The notes under the pieces are model-generated. The model was given only the letters and a program-made list of their open reading frames with translations. It had not been told where the DNA came from and searched no databases. Shown here piece after piece: positions 36,250 through 44,538 of a stretch of DNA of 64,000 nt (position 1 is its first letter; every line of letters begins with the position of its first letter). The stretch spans positions 1 to 64,000 of the forward strand of contig NZ_LHVE01000017.1 in the NCBI RefSeq assembly GCF_001269655.1. Direction: 5' to 3'. The translations under genes and the position numbers were made by a program. Source of the stretch: Pseudomonas thivervalensis. Lineage in GTDB: Bacteria; Pseudomonadota; Gammaproteobacteria; Pseudomonadales; Pseudomonadaceae.

Positions 36250-37619
36250 GAGGGTTCCTCGACAGAGAGACGCTCGCTGGCCAATTGGGCGAGCGTGATG
36301 GGTTTGAGGGGCGAACGGATACGGTAGTAGCCCACCTCGGCGGGTGATACGCGGCGGCGCTCGGCAATGATTTCAGTGACGCTCAGGCCGCATTGGCGAC
36401 CCTGGCACGGGCCCATCCCGCAACGACCGAAGGCCTTGGTCTGGTTAGGGCCCAAGCAACCCAGGTCGACGTAACTACGGATGTCGCCAGCACTGACTTC
36501 TTCGCAGCGACACACCGTGACGTCGTCGGCAGGGATGCGATTCGGTGTCAGGGGGCGATATAGAGCGTCGAGCAGTGGCCGTGCGGCGCGAGCGCGGCGC
36601 AAGGCTTGTTGCAGGGGACGCGCTTTCGCCTGTTGACCGGCGATGGCCAACGCGGCCAGGCGTCCCTCCAATTGCGCGACCCGGGCTCCGCCGATGGCGC
36701 CGCTGTCGCCGGCGATGAAAATGCCCGGCGTGCTGCTTTCTCCCCATTGATTGCGGCGCGCAACCCAGCACAGTTGCTGTTCGCTCCAGTCGTGGGCCAG
36801 GCGCAACGACCAACTGACCTGGGTGTTCGGCACCACGCCTTGATGGAGCAGAATCAAATCGGCGCGAATACGCTGCGAGCGACCTTGACTGTCGAAGCTC
36901 AAGGCGCAGGCCCGATCCGAGCCTTCCACCCGCAGGTTGCACGCGCCGTGAAAATGCTGGACACCCGCGCGCTTGAGTTCTGTCAGCAGCCCCAGCCCTT
37001 TGAGCAGGTCGCGCCAGCCACGCAGCGCACCGGGAATTTCTCGCCAGGCCCGCAGCAGGTCGCTGCGGTGGCTGGTATCCACCAGCGCTTCAAGGGCGAT
37101 CCCGGCGCGCAGGTATTGCACCGCCAGCAGGTAGAGCAATGGACCACAACCGGCCAGCACCACTGGCGTGGCCGGCACCATGGCAGCGCTCTTGAGCAGG
37201 ATCTGCCCGGCGCCAGCGGTCATGACACCCGGCAAGGTCCAGCCGGGAATCGGCATCGGCCGTTCGAAGGCCCCCGTGGCGATCAACAAGTGTCGCCCTT
37301 GCAAGACTTCGGCACGGCCCTCGATCAGGTAATGCACCTCACATTGCGACGTTACCTGCCAGATGGCCGCGTTGGGCAAATAGCGGGCACCGCATTGCAG
37401 AAAGTCGGCGGCCAATTTTGCCCCGGCCACGTAGTCGACACCCAGCACGGCTCGGCTGCGTGGGTCCGCCTGGAGCACCTGGCGATAAATCTGCCCGCCC
37501 GGGCTGGCCTGCTCATCCAGCACTACCACCGACAGGCCATGGGTCCTGGCTTCGAGGGCAGCGCTCATACCCGCCGGCCCCGCGCCGATGATAATCAGGT
37601 CGATGGCTGCGTTACTCAT
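36246..37619 (-). CDS. Amine/opine dehydrogenase FAD subunit (HcnB/OoxA-like)
   Basis: A 457-residue flavoprotein. FAD motif IIGAGPAGMSAA near residue 10, a second nucleotide site VVLAGCGPLLYLLAVQ near 160, and a C-terminal BFD-like [2Fe-2S] domain with CRCEEV and CGMGPCQGRQCG. This is the alpha subunit of the heterotrimeric HCN-synthase/opine oxidase/D-hydroxyproline dehydrogenase family. ATG 37619 overlaps the ferredoxin-like subunit gene by 8 bases. It relays electrons between the partner subunits and the quinone pool. Substrate is set by the partner subunit at 37931. Confidence 0.85.
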   Translation of the reverse strand: MSNAAIDLIIIGAGPAGMSAALEARTHGLSVVVLDEQASPGGQIYRQVLQADPRSRAVLGVDYVAGAKLAADFLQCGARYLPNAAIWQVTSQCEVHYLIEGRAEVLQGRHLLIATGAFERPMPIPGWTLPGVMTAGAGQILLKSAAMVPATPVVLAGCGPLLYLLAVQYLRAGIALEALVDTSHRSDLLRAWREIPGALRGWRDLLKGLGLLTELKRAGVQHFHGACNLRVEGSDRACALSFDSQGRSQRIRADLILLHQGVVPNTQVSWSLRLAHDWSEQQLCWVARRNQWGESSTPGIFIAGDSGAIGGARVAQLEGRLAALAIAGQQAKARPLQQALRRARAARPLLDALYRPLTPNRIPADDVTVCRCEEVSAGDIRSYVDLGCLGPNQTKAFGRCGMGPCQGRQCGLSVTEIIAERRRVSPAEVGYYRIRSPLKPITLAQLASERLSVEEPS

Positions 37620-37941
37620 CGCCGCCCTCCTCGCACAATGCCAGGCAAGCGACCCCGCGTTGGCGACGCACGCGCATGCCGGCACGCACCGGCACCAGGC
37701 ACGCCTGGGCATTGGCTTGGCCGTCCACTTCCACCAGGCACTCGAAGCACACCCCCATCATGCAATAAGGCGCCCCGGGACGACCGTTGATGGCGCTCTC
37801 GCGGGTGTGGCGGATGCCGCAGCCCAGCAACGCCGCCGCCAGGGATACCTCGGCGGGCACCGTCAACGGCGTGCCGTCGAACTCGATTTGCACGGTGTGA
37901 TCTCCCGGGGGCAGCGCTCGGAACAGACTGTCAGCCGACAT
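37612..37941 (-). CDS. Amine/opine dehydrogenase [2Fe-2S] subunit (HcnA/OoxC-like)
   Basis: A 109-residue ferredoxin-like subunit. The cluster ligands appear as LLGCGIRHTRES with CMMGVCFECLVEVDG, plus a later Cys in AQACLVPV. It lies between the FAD subunits with overlaps at both ends (8 and 11 bases), so all three subunits are translationally coupled. It completes the HcnABC/LhpBEF-type complex. Confidence 0.86.
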   Translation of the reverse strand: MSADSLFRALPPGDHTVQIEFDGTPLTVPAEVSLAAALLGCGIRHTRESAINGRPGAPYCMMGVCFECLVEVDGQANAQACLVPVRAGMRVRRQRGVACLALCEEGGDE

Positions 37942-39055
37942 GGCGCACCTCTGCTTGCAGGTTGAAACGTTCCAGCCCGAATGGCTTCACCGCCGGATCA
38001 TCGAATTCACCGGCGATCCATGGCGCTAGACGCAAGGCGTGGGCAGCGGCCAGGGTCACGCCACTGTGGCAACTGACAACCGCCAGCCCCGGACAGCCTT
38101 GGGGCGTTTCGTAGATCGGAAAACCGTCGGCACTCATCACCCGCAGCGCGCCCCAGGCCCGCACCAGCCGTACCTGGCCCAAGCGCGGAAAGCACTGCAC
38201 CGCGCGCCGGGCAATGGCGGCCATGACCTGGCTGCCGGTGCCGTCATCGAAGCCCGCCGACTCGTGGGAATCCCCCAGTTGCAACGTGCCCTCGTCGGTC
38301 TGGCGCACGTAGGTGGTGGGGTATTGCAGAAAGGGTTCGAGCCGTTCGGTGACCAGGATCTGCCCACGGTTCGGCTGCACCGGCACATCCAACCCCACCC
38401 TGGCCCCCAGCGCCCGATTGCCGAGGCCGGCGGCCAGCACGACCTGGCGGGCAGACCAGCGCTGCGCGCCTGCCCGCAGTTCGAAGCCCGTGGCACCCGC
38501 CTCGATCGCGTCGACGTGATGGCCGTTGATGAGCCTGACCCCGCGCGACTGGCAGGCGGCGTAGAGCGAGCGCAGCAACTTGAGCGGGTTGACGTGGCCG
38601 TCCATCGGCGAAAAACAGCCGCCCACCACATCCGGCCCAATGCCCGGCAAGCGGGCGCGCAGTTGCGCGTTGTCCAACAGTTCAAAGGGGTAGTCGCCAG
38701 CAAAGGCTTCGCGCAGCCAACTTAGTCGATGGCTTTCCTCGGCCATTTCCGCGTCGCTCAGGCACAGCTGGAAACCACCCTGCTGGCGCAGATGCAGGTC
38801 GATACCGGTATCGCCTTGCAGCGCTGCGGCGAACCGAGGCCAAAGCGCCACCGACTCCCGCGTCCATTGCGCATAGGGGCTCATCCGGTAGCCCTTGCCT
38901 TGGACCCAGAGCAGGCCAAAGTTGCCGCGGGCAGCACGAATGGCGTCGTCACCTTCGTCAAGCACACTCACCTGGCGCCCGAGCAAGGCCAGGCCATAGG
39001 CGATGGACATCCCCACCAGGCCACCCCCTACGACAATGACATCAGTTTTTTGCAT
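37931..39055 (-). CDS. Amine/D-amino-acid dehydrogenase subunit (HcnC/OoxB/DadA-like)
   Basis: A 374-residue DAAO-fold flavoprotein: FAD motif IVVGGGLVGMSIAYGLALLG, and the C-terminal GLAVVSCHSGVTLAAAHALR. It is the substrate-oxidising beta subunit of the heterotrimer. The first gene of the operon, divergent from the LysR regulator with 158 bases between. Candidates are D-hydroxyproline, an opine, or another secondary amine. HCN synthase is less likely, since hcnABC order is ferredoxin-FAD-DAAO and the operon carries RidA and a binding protein. Confidence 0.83.
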   Translation of the reverse strand: MQKTDVIVVGGGLVGMSIAYGLALLGRQVSVLDEGDDAIRAARGNFGLLWVQGKGYRMSPYAQWTRESVALWPRFAAALQGDTGIDLHLRQQGGFQLCLSDAEMAEESHRLSWLREAFAGDYPFELLDNAQLRARLPGIGPDVVGGCFSPMDGHVNPLKLLRSLYAACQSRGVRLINGHHVDAIEAGATGFELRAGAQRWSARQVVLAAGLGNRALGARVGLDVPVQPNRGQILVTERLEPFLQYPTTYVRQTDEGTLQLGDSHESAGFDDGTGSQVMAAIARRAVQCFPRLGQVRLVRAWGALRVMSADGFPIYETPQGCPGLAVVSCHSGVTLAAAHALRLAPWIAGEFDDPAVKPFGLERFNLQAEVRHVG

Positions 39056-39213
39056 GGCTTGGTTATCGCTGTTTTGGGCGCTTAAATATTCAATCAGGCG
39101 CCAGCCTATGGCTGGATCAATTGGTTGAGTCCGATCCTAGGGCGATGACAATGCCTTGAAAAATGCTTTATTTTGGCAATCTCATGTCTTTTTGTTATGG
39201 ATGGATCAGCACC

Positions 39214-40119
39214 ATGAACCTCCGTCAGTTGGAAGCCTTTCGCGCCGTGATCCTGGGCCAGACCGTGACCCGTGCCGCCGAAATGCTGCATATCTCGCAA
39301 CCGGCGGCGACCCGGCTGATCGCCAGCCTGGAAGAGGACATCGGGTTCAGCCTGTTCGACCGGGTCAAGGGGCGGTTGCAACCCACCGCCGAGGCCATGA
39401 CCCTGTATCAGGAAGTGCAGCGCTCTTTATTGGGCGTGGAACGCATTGCGCGGACCGCCCAGGACATTCGCACGCTCAAGCGCGGCTCGCTGCACATTGC
39501 CTGTGCCCCGGCCATGGGCTTGTCATTCGTGCCCCGGGCGATAGCCGCGTTCGTGGCCGAACACGATCAGGTGCAGATATCGCTGGTGGTGCATTCGTCG
39601 CGGGAAGTCGTGGATCTGGTGGTCGGCCAGCGCTGCGACCTGGGCCTGATCGTGTTGCCCAACACCTACCCGAGCCCCCGCGCCGAAAAACTGCTGGCGA
39701 CACGCATGCTCTGCGCCCTGCCCGCCGGCCATCGCTTGCAGGACCAGGCGACGATCCGCCCGGAAGACTTGCAGGGCGAACCGTTCATTTCCTACCCACA
39801 GTCGATTGCTTCGCGCCAACAGATCGACGCGATCTTCGCTGCCCATGGCGTAGACCGCGAACTGCGCCTGGAAACCCAACTCTCGCTGCCCATGTGCGTA
39901 CTGGTCGAACAAGGCCTGGGCGTGGCGCTGGTGGACGCCATCAGTGCTGTCGAATACCGCGGCCAGGGCGTCGTCTTCCGGGCCTTCGAGCCGGCGATAG
40001 AGATGGACTTCAGCATGCTCCTGCCCATCCAGGGGCCAGTCTCCAGGCTGCAAGCCCGTTTCCTGGAGCACATGCAGCAGTTCATCGAAGCTCGGGTGCC
40101 GGCGGCCTATCGGTTCTGA
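39214..40119 (+). CDS. LysR-family transcriptional regulator
   Basis: A 301-residue LysR protein. The N-terminal winged helix-turn-helix is MNLRQLEAFRAVILG through AAEMLHISQPAATRLIASLE, and the effector domain starts near GSLHIACAPAMG. ATG 39214 is the family-typical start; upstream codons are unlikely. Divergent from the amine dehydrogenase operon, it is its probable regulator, with the substrate as inducer. Confidence 0.9.
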   Translation: MNLRQLEAFRAVILGQTVTRAAEMLHISQPAATRLIASLEEDIGFSLFDRVKGRLQPTAEAMTLYQEVQRSLLGVERIARTAQDIRTLKRGSLHIACAPAMGLSFVPRAIAAFVAEHDQVQISLVVHSSREVVDLVVGQRCDLGLIVLPNTYPSPRAEKLLATRMLCALPAGHRLQDQATIRPEDLQGEPFISYPQSIASRQQIDAIFAAHGVDRELRLETQLSLPMCVLVEQGLGVALVDAISAVEYRGQGVVFRAFEPAIEMDFSMLLPIQGPVSRLQARFLEHMQQFIEARVPAAYRF

Positions 40120-40142
40120 AGTGATCATCCGACGCCCGCCAA

Positions 40143-40226
40143 TGGATCCACTAAGTCAGCCAATCGTCCATTTACACAGCAAAACCGTTGACAATTAAAT
40201 TAGTTAAGAGAGTTAATGGATCCACA
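40143..40226 (+). promoter_or_regulatory. vanA promoter with two VanR-type operator palindromes
   Basis: TGGATCCA occurs at 40143-40150 and again at 40217-40224, each within AATGGATCCAC. The core resembles the VanR operator ATTGGATCCAAT known from Caulobacter. Between them TTGACA (40188-40193) is a good -35 box, and GTTAAT (40212-40217), 18 bases later, a possible -10 overlapping the second palindrome. Binding there would block RNA polymerase. Confidence 0.6.
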
Positions 40227-40257
40227 GATAAGAACAACATCCGCCTGGAGATCCGTC

Positions 40258-41343
40258 ATGTACCCCAAAAACGCCTGGTACGTTGCCTGCACCCCCGATG
40301 AAATCGCCGACAAACCCCTGGGTCGCCAGATTTGTGGTGAGAAGATGGTTTTTTACCGGGGGCACCAAGGCAAGGTCGCAGCCGTGGAAGACTTCTGCCC
40401 CCATCGCGGCGCCCCGCTCTCCTTGGGTTACGTCGAAAACGGCAACCTGGTGTGCGGCTACCACGGCTTGGTGATGGGCGACGAAGGCAAGACCGTCGAG
40501 ATGCCGGGACAACGGGTACGGGGATTTCCCTGCAACAAGACCTTTGCGGTGCAGGAGCGGTATGGCTTCATCTGGGTCTGGCCCGGTGACCAGGCGGTGG
40601 CCGATCCGGCGCAGATCCATCATCTGGAATGGGCTGAAAGTGACGAATGGGCCTACGGTGGCGGCCTGTTCCATATCCACTGCGATTATCGCCTGATGAT
40701 CGACAACCTGATGGACCTGACCCACGAAACCTATGTCCACGCGTCAAGCATCGGTCAGAAGGAAATCGACGAAGCGCCGCCGGTAACCACGGTCGAGGGC
40801 GATGAAGTGGTCACCGCCCGCCATATGGAAAACATCATGGCCCCACCCTTCTGGCGCATGGCCTTGCGCGGCAACAACCTGGCCGACGACGTGCCTGTGG
40901 ACCGCTGGCAGATCTGCCGCTTCACCCCGCCCAGCCACGTGCTGATCGAAGTCGGCGTCGCCCATGCCGGCAACGGCGGTTATCACGCCGCGCCGCAATT
41001 CAAGGCATCAAGCATCGTGGTGGATTTCATCACGCCGGAAACCGAGACCTCGATCTGGTACTTCTGGGGCATGGCCCGGCACTTCCAACCGCAGGATGGG
41101 GCCCTCACCGCCTCCATTCGCGAAGGCCAGGGCAAGATTTTCAGCGAAGACCTGGAAATGCTCGAGCGCCAACAGCGCAACCTGCTGGACCATCCGCAGC
41201 GCAACTTGCTCAAGCTCAACATCGATGCCGGCGGCGTGCAGTCCCGGCGGGTGCTGGAGCGCTGGATCGCACGGGAGCGCGAGCCTCAAGCCGGCTTGAT
41301 CGCCAGCAGCAATCAGCCACAACGAGCGGAGCAACGGTCATGA
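40258..41343 (+). CDS. vanA: Vanillate O-demethylase oxygenase subunit
   Basis: A 361-residue Rieske non-heme iron oxygenase matching VanA along its length. The Rieske cluster is CPHRGAPLSLG with CGYHGL, and the mononuclear iron ligands are in LMDLTHETYVHASS. It demethylates vanillate to protocatechuate and formaldehyde, with VanB delivering electrons. GGAG is 8 bases before ATG 40258. It overlaps vanB by 4 bases (ATGA). Control is probably by VanR through the two palindromes upstream. Confidence 0.95.
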   Translation: MYPKNAWYVACTPDEIADKPLGRQICGEKMVFYRGHQGKVAAVEDFCPHRGAPLSLGYVENGNLVCGYHGLVMGDEGKTVEMPGQRVRGFPCNKTFAVQERYGFIWVWPGDQAVADPAQIHHLEWAESDEWAYGGGLFHIHCDYRLMIDNLMDLTHETYVHASSIGQKEIDEAPPVTTVEGDEVVTARHMENIMAPPFWRMALRGNNLADDVPVDRWQICRFTPPSHVLIEVGVAHAGNGGYHAAPQFKASSIVVDFITPETETSIWYFWGMARHFQPQDGALTASIREGQGKIFSEDLEMLERQQRNLLDHPQRNLLKLNIDAGGVQSRRVLERWIAREREPQAGLIASSNQPQRAEQRS

Positions 41344-42290
41344 TCGAAGTCCAGGTCACGGCGCGGCACGACGAAGCCCTCGATATCTGCAGTTACGAAC
41401 TGACCCGGGTTGACGGTGAGCCGTTGCCGCCCTTCACCGCCGGCGCCCATATCGATGTGCACGTGCCCGGTGGGCTGATTCGCCAGTACTCGCTGTGCAA
41501 CCATCCCGAGGAACGACATCGCTACCTCATCGGCGTGCTCAAGGACCCCATGTCCCGCGGTGGTTCGCGCAGCTTGCATGAGCAGATCCAGCCCGGCATG
41601 CGCGTGTACATCAGTGAACCGCGCAACCTGTTCTCGCTTGTCCCGCACGCCCGACGCAGCCTGCTGTTTGCCGGCGGCATCGGCATTACGCCGATCCTGT
41701 GCATGGCCGAGCACCTGGCCCAGAGCGGCGCGGCGTTTGAATTGCATTATTGTGCGCGCTCCCGGGACCGTGCGGCCTTTGTCGAACGCCTGCGCCAAGC
41801 TCCCCATGCCGACCGGGTGTTCCTGCATTTCGATGACGAACCTGAAACCTTGCTGGACGCCGCCAAGGTGCTGGCCGCGCCGGGTGATGACGCGCACCTC
41901 TATGTGTGCGGGCCCGGTGGGTTCATGCAATACGTCCTCGACACCGCCAAGGGCCAGGGCTGGCAGGAAGACTGCCTGCACCGCGAATATTTCGCCGCCG
42001 CCCCCACCGACACCCGTGCCGATGGCAGCTTCTCGGTCAAGCTCGCCCGCTGTGGCCAGGTGTTCGACATCCCGGCGGACCGCAGCGTGGTGCAGGTGCT
42101 GGAAAGCCACGGCATCGAGATCCCGATCTCCTGCGAGCAAGGCGTGTGCGGCACTTGCCTGACGCGGGTGCTGGAAGGTGTGCCGGAGCATCGGGACATG
42201 TTTCTGACCGAAGCGGAACAGGCCTGCAACGACCAGTTCACCCCATGTTGCTCCAGGTCGAAGACCCCGATGCTGGTACTCGACCTCTAA
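41340..42290 (+). CDS. vanB: Vanillate O-demethylase reductase subunit
   Basis: A 316-residue phthalate-dioxygenase-reductase-type protein: flavin-binding RQYSLCNHPEE, NAD-binding LLFAGGIGITPILCMAEHL, and a C-terminal plant-type [2Fe-2S] domain CEQGVCGTCLTRV with a final Cys in the FTPCC segment. It passes electrons from NADH to the VanA Rieske centre. Confidence 0.95.
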   Translation: MIEVQVTARHDEALDICSYELTRVDGEPLPPFTAGAHIDVHVPGGLIRQYSLCNHPEERHRYLIGVLKDPMSRGGSRSLHEQIQPGMRVYISEPRNLFSLVPHARRSLLFAGGIGITPILCMAEHLAQSGAAFELHYCARSRDRAAFVERLRQAPHADRVFLHFDDEPETLLDAAKVLAAPGDDAHLYVCGPGGFMQYVLDTAKGQGWQEDCLHREYFAAAPTDTRADGSFSVKLARCGQVFDIPADRSVVQVLESHGIEIPISCEQGVCGTCLTRVLEGVPEHRDMFLTEAEQACNDQFTPCCSRSKTPMLVLDL

Positions 42291-42310
42291 CATCCGAACA
42301 ACACGAAACC

Positions 42311-42397
42311 CTGTGCGAGCTTGCTCGCGATGGCGTCAGCTCAGCAGCATCAATGACGACCGAGCCACCGCTATCGCGAGCAAGCTCGCTCCCACAG
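42311..42397. repeat. REP pair, GCGAGCAAGCTCGCTCCCACA family
   Basis: Inverted copies at 42311-42335 and 42369-42397 lie between the converging vanB and vanR genes, like those at 34294-34462. Confidence 0.83.
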
Positions 42398-42446
42398 GGC
42401 ATTTTATGGCAAATAAAAATCCTGCAATCACCAGCCGCCGAGGCGT

Positions 42447-43160
42447 TCACTCCGAGCGGAGAATCACCTTCATCCGCTCGTCAGCCAGCGTCGAGCCGAA
42501 CACCTCGGCATAACGCAGGGTCGCATTGGCATGCTCGCGCATGATCGCTTCGGCGCGGCCGCTCTGACGGTTGATCAGTGCGTCGAACACCGAATGGTGT
42601 TGCATATGGGCATAGTTGAAACGGCGAAATTCACCGGCCATGTTCTGGCGATCCACCGCCAGGGCGGTGACTGAGGCGAATGGCAGATGATCGTTGCGCG
42701 CCAACGCGTCGGCGATCGCCGGGTTGTGGCTGCCTTCGACAATCACTTGGTGAAAGCGCATGTTGAGGTCGTGATAGACCTCCAGATCATCCTCAGTCAC
42801 ATACCCCTTGGCGAACAGTTCATCACCCTGCACCAGGCATTGCTCGAGTGTCGCGCGGGCCTCTTCAGACAAGCCATGCTCGGCCGTCTGCCGTGCCGCC
42901 AGGCCCTCCAGCACGCCACGCACCTCCACGGCGCCGGCTATTTGCTCGGCACTGACCGAACGCACCTGGAAACCGCGCCCGCCAAAACGCACCAGCAGCC
43001 CTTCCTGCTCCAGCGTGCGAAACGCCATGCGCACCGGCATGCGGGAAACACCGAACAACTCGGCGGTGGGAATTTCCATCAAGCGCTCGCCGGCGGCCAG
43101 CTCACCCGAGGCGATCATCTTGCGCAGCGCAACCAGCACCGTTTGGCCGGGCTTACTCAT
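42447..43160 (-). CDS. vanR: GntR-family (FCD) repressor of van genes
   Basis: A 237-residue GntR protein: winged HTH with ERLMEIPTAELFGVSRMPVRMAFRTLEQEGLLVRFGGRGF, and an all-helical FCD effector domain with metal-binding Asp/His residues (FHQVIVEGSHNP). It converges on vanAB. The name vanR rests on location, family and the GGATCC palindromes before vanA. Vanillate is the expected inducer. Confidence 0.83.
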   Translation of the reverse strand: MSKPGQTVLVALRKMIASGELAAGERLMEIPTAELFGVSRMPVRMAFRTLEQEGLLVRFGGRGFQVRSVSAEQIAGAVEVRGVLEGLAARQTAEHGLSEEARATLEQCLVQGDELFAKGYVTEDDLEVYHDLNMRFHQVIVEGSHNPAIADALARNDHLPFASVTALAVDRQNMAGEFRRFNYAHMQHHSVFDALINRQSGRAEAIMREHANATLRYAEVFGSTLADERMKVILRSE

Positions 43161-43286
43161 CCAGGCGATTCCAGAGAAAAGAAGCCGTCATAGTAAAAGG
43201 CTTGGCGCAACGTGTCACGGCAAGGCCCTGGCACGGGCTCATGGTGAAAGCCGGTGGCAAGCACGCTGCTGCCACCGCCCAGCGGT

Positions 43287-44318
43287 TCAAATGCCCGCCA
43301 ACGCCCGCAACTGCGCCAACGTCTGCTCGTCCAGGGTAATCCCCTGCTGATTGGCTTTGCGACGCTCGCGATGACGACGGTCGCCCGGCAATCGTCGCAG
43401 CCCGACGCCATGCATCTGCCTGACCAGTTCCCGGCTGCGCTCGGCGAAGTCTTGTCCGGCAGTCTTGCTGGGGTCGATCACGATCAACAACTGGCCGGTC
43501 CACGGCGTCTTGGCGCCCGGATGATTGCTCCAATCGAATTCGAAGGAAAAATTGCCCCCTGTCAGGGCGGCCGCCAGCAACTCGACCATCATCGACAACG
43601 CCGAGCCCTTGTGCCCGCCAAACGGCAGGAGCGCGCCACCTTCGAGAATCGCCTTGGGGTCGCGGGTCGGTTGGCCAAGGCTGTCCACGCCCATGCCCGG
43701 CGGTAGCAACTCGCCCTTGCGCGCTGCAATCTGCACGTCGCCATGGGCGATGGCGCTGGTGGCCAGGTCGAAGACAATCGGCTCACCGTCGGCCCGTGGC
43801 GCGGCGAAGGCAATGGGATTGGTGCCGAACAACGGACGGTCTGCGCCATGGGGCACCACGCACGTCATGCTATTGACCACACTCAGCGCCACCAGGCCTT
43901 CATAGGCAAACGGCTCGACATCCGGCCAGAGCGCCGCGAAGTGATGGGAGTTGCGAATGGCCAGGACGGCGATACCGGCGCTGCGGGCCTTTTCCACCAG
44001 TAAAGGGCGCGCTGCGGCCAGGGCTGGTTGGGCAAAGCCGTTACCGGCATCCACCGCGACGAACCCTGACGCCACGTCTTCGACCACCGGCACGGCCTTG
44101 CCGTTGACCCAGCCGCTGTTCAGCGTCGAGACATACCCGGGAAGACGAAACACCCCATGGCTGTGGGCACCGTCGCGCTCGGCCCCGGCGCAGTTTTCAG
44201 CCAGGCACCGGGCGACTTCGGCCGAAGTGCCATGACGCAGGAAAGTCTTCTCCAGCAAGCTCACCAGAGCATCGAAAGACAAGGTGCAAGAAGCGGCATG
44301 ATCGGATGGCGCAGACAT
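43287..44318 (-). CDS. dpkA: Ldh-family reductase, delta1-piperideine/pyrroline-2-carboxylate type
   Basis: A 343-residue malate/L-lactate-dehydrogenase-fold (LDH2) enzyme, the length of Pseudomonas DpkA. Segments seen: ERDGAHSHGVFRLPGYV, AIRNSHHFAALWPDVE, FGTNPIAFAAPR, and FGGHKGSALSMMVELLAA. DpkA reduces delta1-piperideine-2-carboxylate to pipecolate and delta1-pyrroline-2-carboxylate to proline with NADPH (lysine and hydroxyproline catabolism). ATG 44318 lies after a GGAGCTTCAG-like box. The gene stands between vanR and the toxin-like gene. Confidence 0.75.
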   Translation of the reverse strand: MSAPSDHAASCTLSFDALVSLLEKTFLRHGTSAEVARCLAENCAGAERDGAHSHGVFRLPGYVSTLNSGWVNGKAVPVVEDVASGFVAVDAGNGFAQPALAAARPLLVEKARSAGIAVLAIRNSHHFAALWPDVEPFAYEGLVALSVVNSMTCVVPHGADRPLFGTNPIAFAAPRADGEPIVFDLATSAIAHGDVQIAARKGELLPPGMGVDSLGQPTRDPKAILEGGALLPFGGHKGSALSMMVELLAAALTGGNFSFEFDWSNHPGAKTPWTGQLLIVIDPSKTAGQDFAERSRELVRQMHGVGLRRLPGDRRHRERRKANQQGITLDEQTLAQLRALAGI

Positions 44319-44538
44319 CTGAAGCTCCGGAATGATTGTTGGAGGTAGCAACAGCGTAGAAGGACCCGCCGGGTGATTAAACACTGTTTCAGGCGTGCAC
44401 TGCCAATCCTTCCCACCGCCAGTCAAAGAAGCCCGGCGGGCAATAACTATTTACCACCTTCGCTCGTCCTTCGTTGCCTAGTGTGGCCGCTTCCGCCACG
44501 TTCGCGCCGTTTTGCGGCGCCTTGATCGAGAAGCAACG

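Noticed and set aside
37612..39055. Assignment of the heterotrimer as hcnABC (cyanide synthase)
   Set aside because: Gene order differs from hcnABC and the operon also encodes RidA and a periplasmic binding protein, pointing to amine catabolism.
39156..40124. Overlapping plus-strand frame across the LysR gene
   Set aside because: The LysR frame has clear HTH and effector domains; the other frame reads as Arg/Pro/Gly-rich nonsense.
44512..44538. Earlier TTG start for the toxin-like protein
   Set aside because: It adds nine residues of unremarkable sequence; the ATG at 44539 is a normal start with a GAGAAG box upstream.
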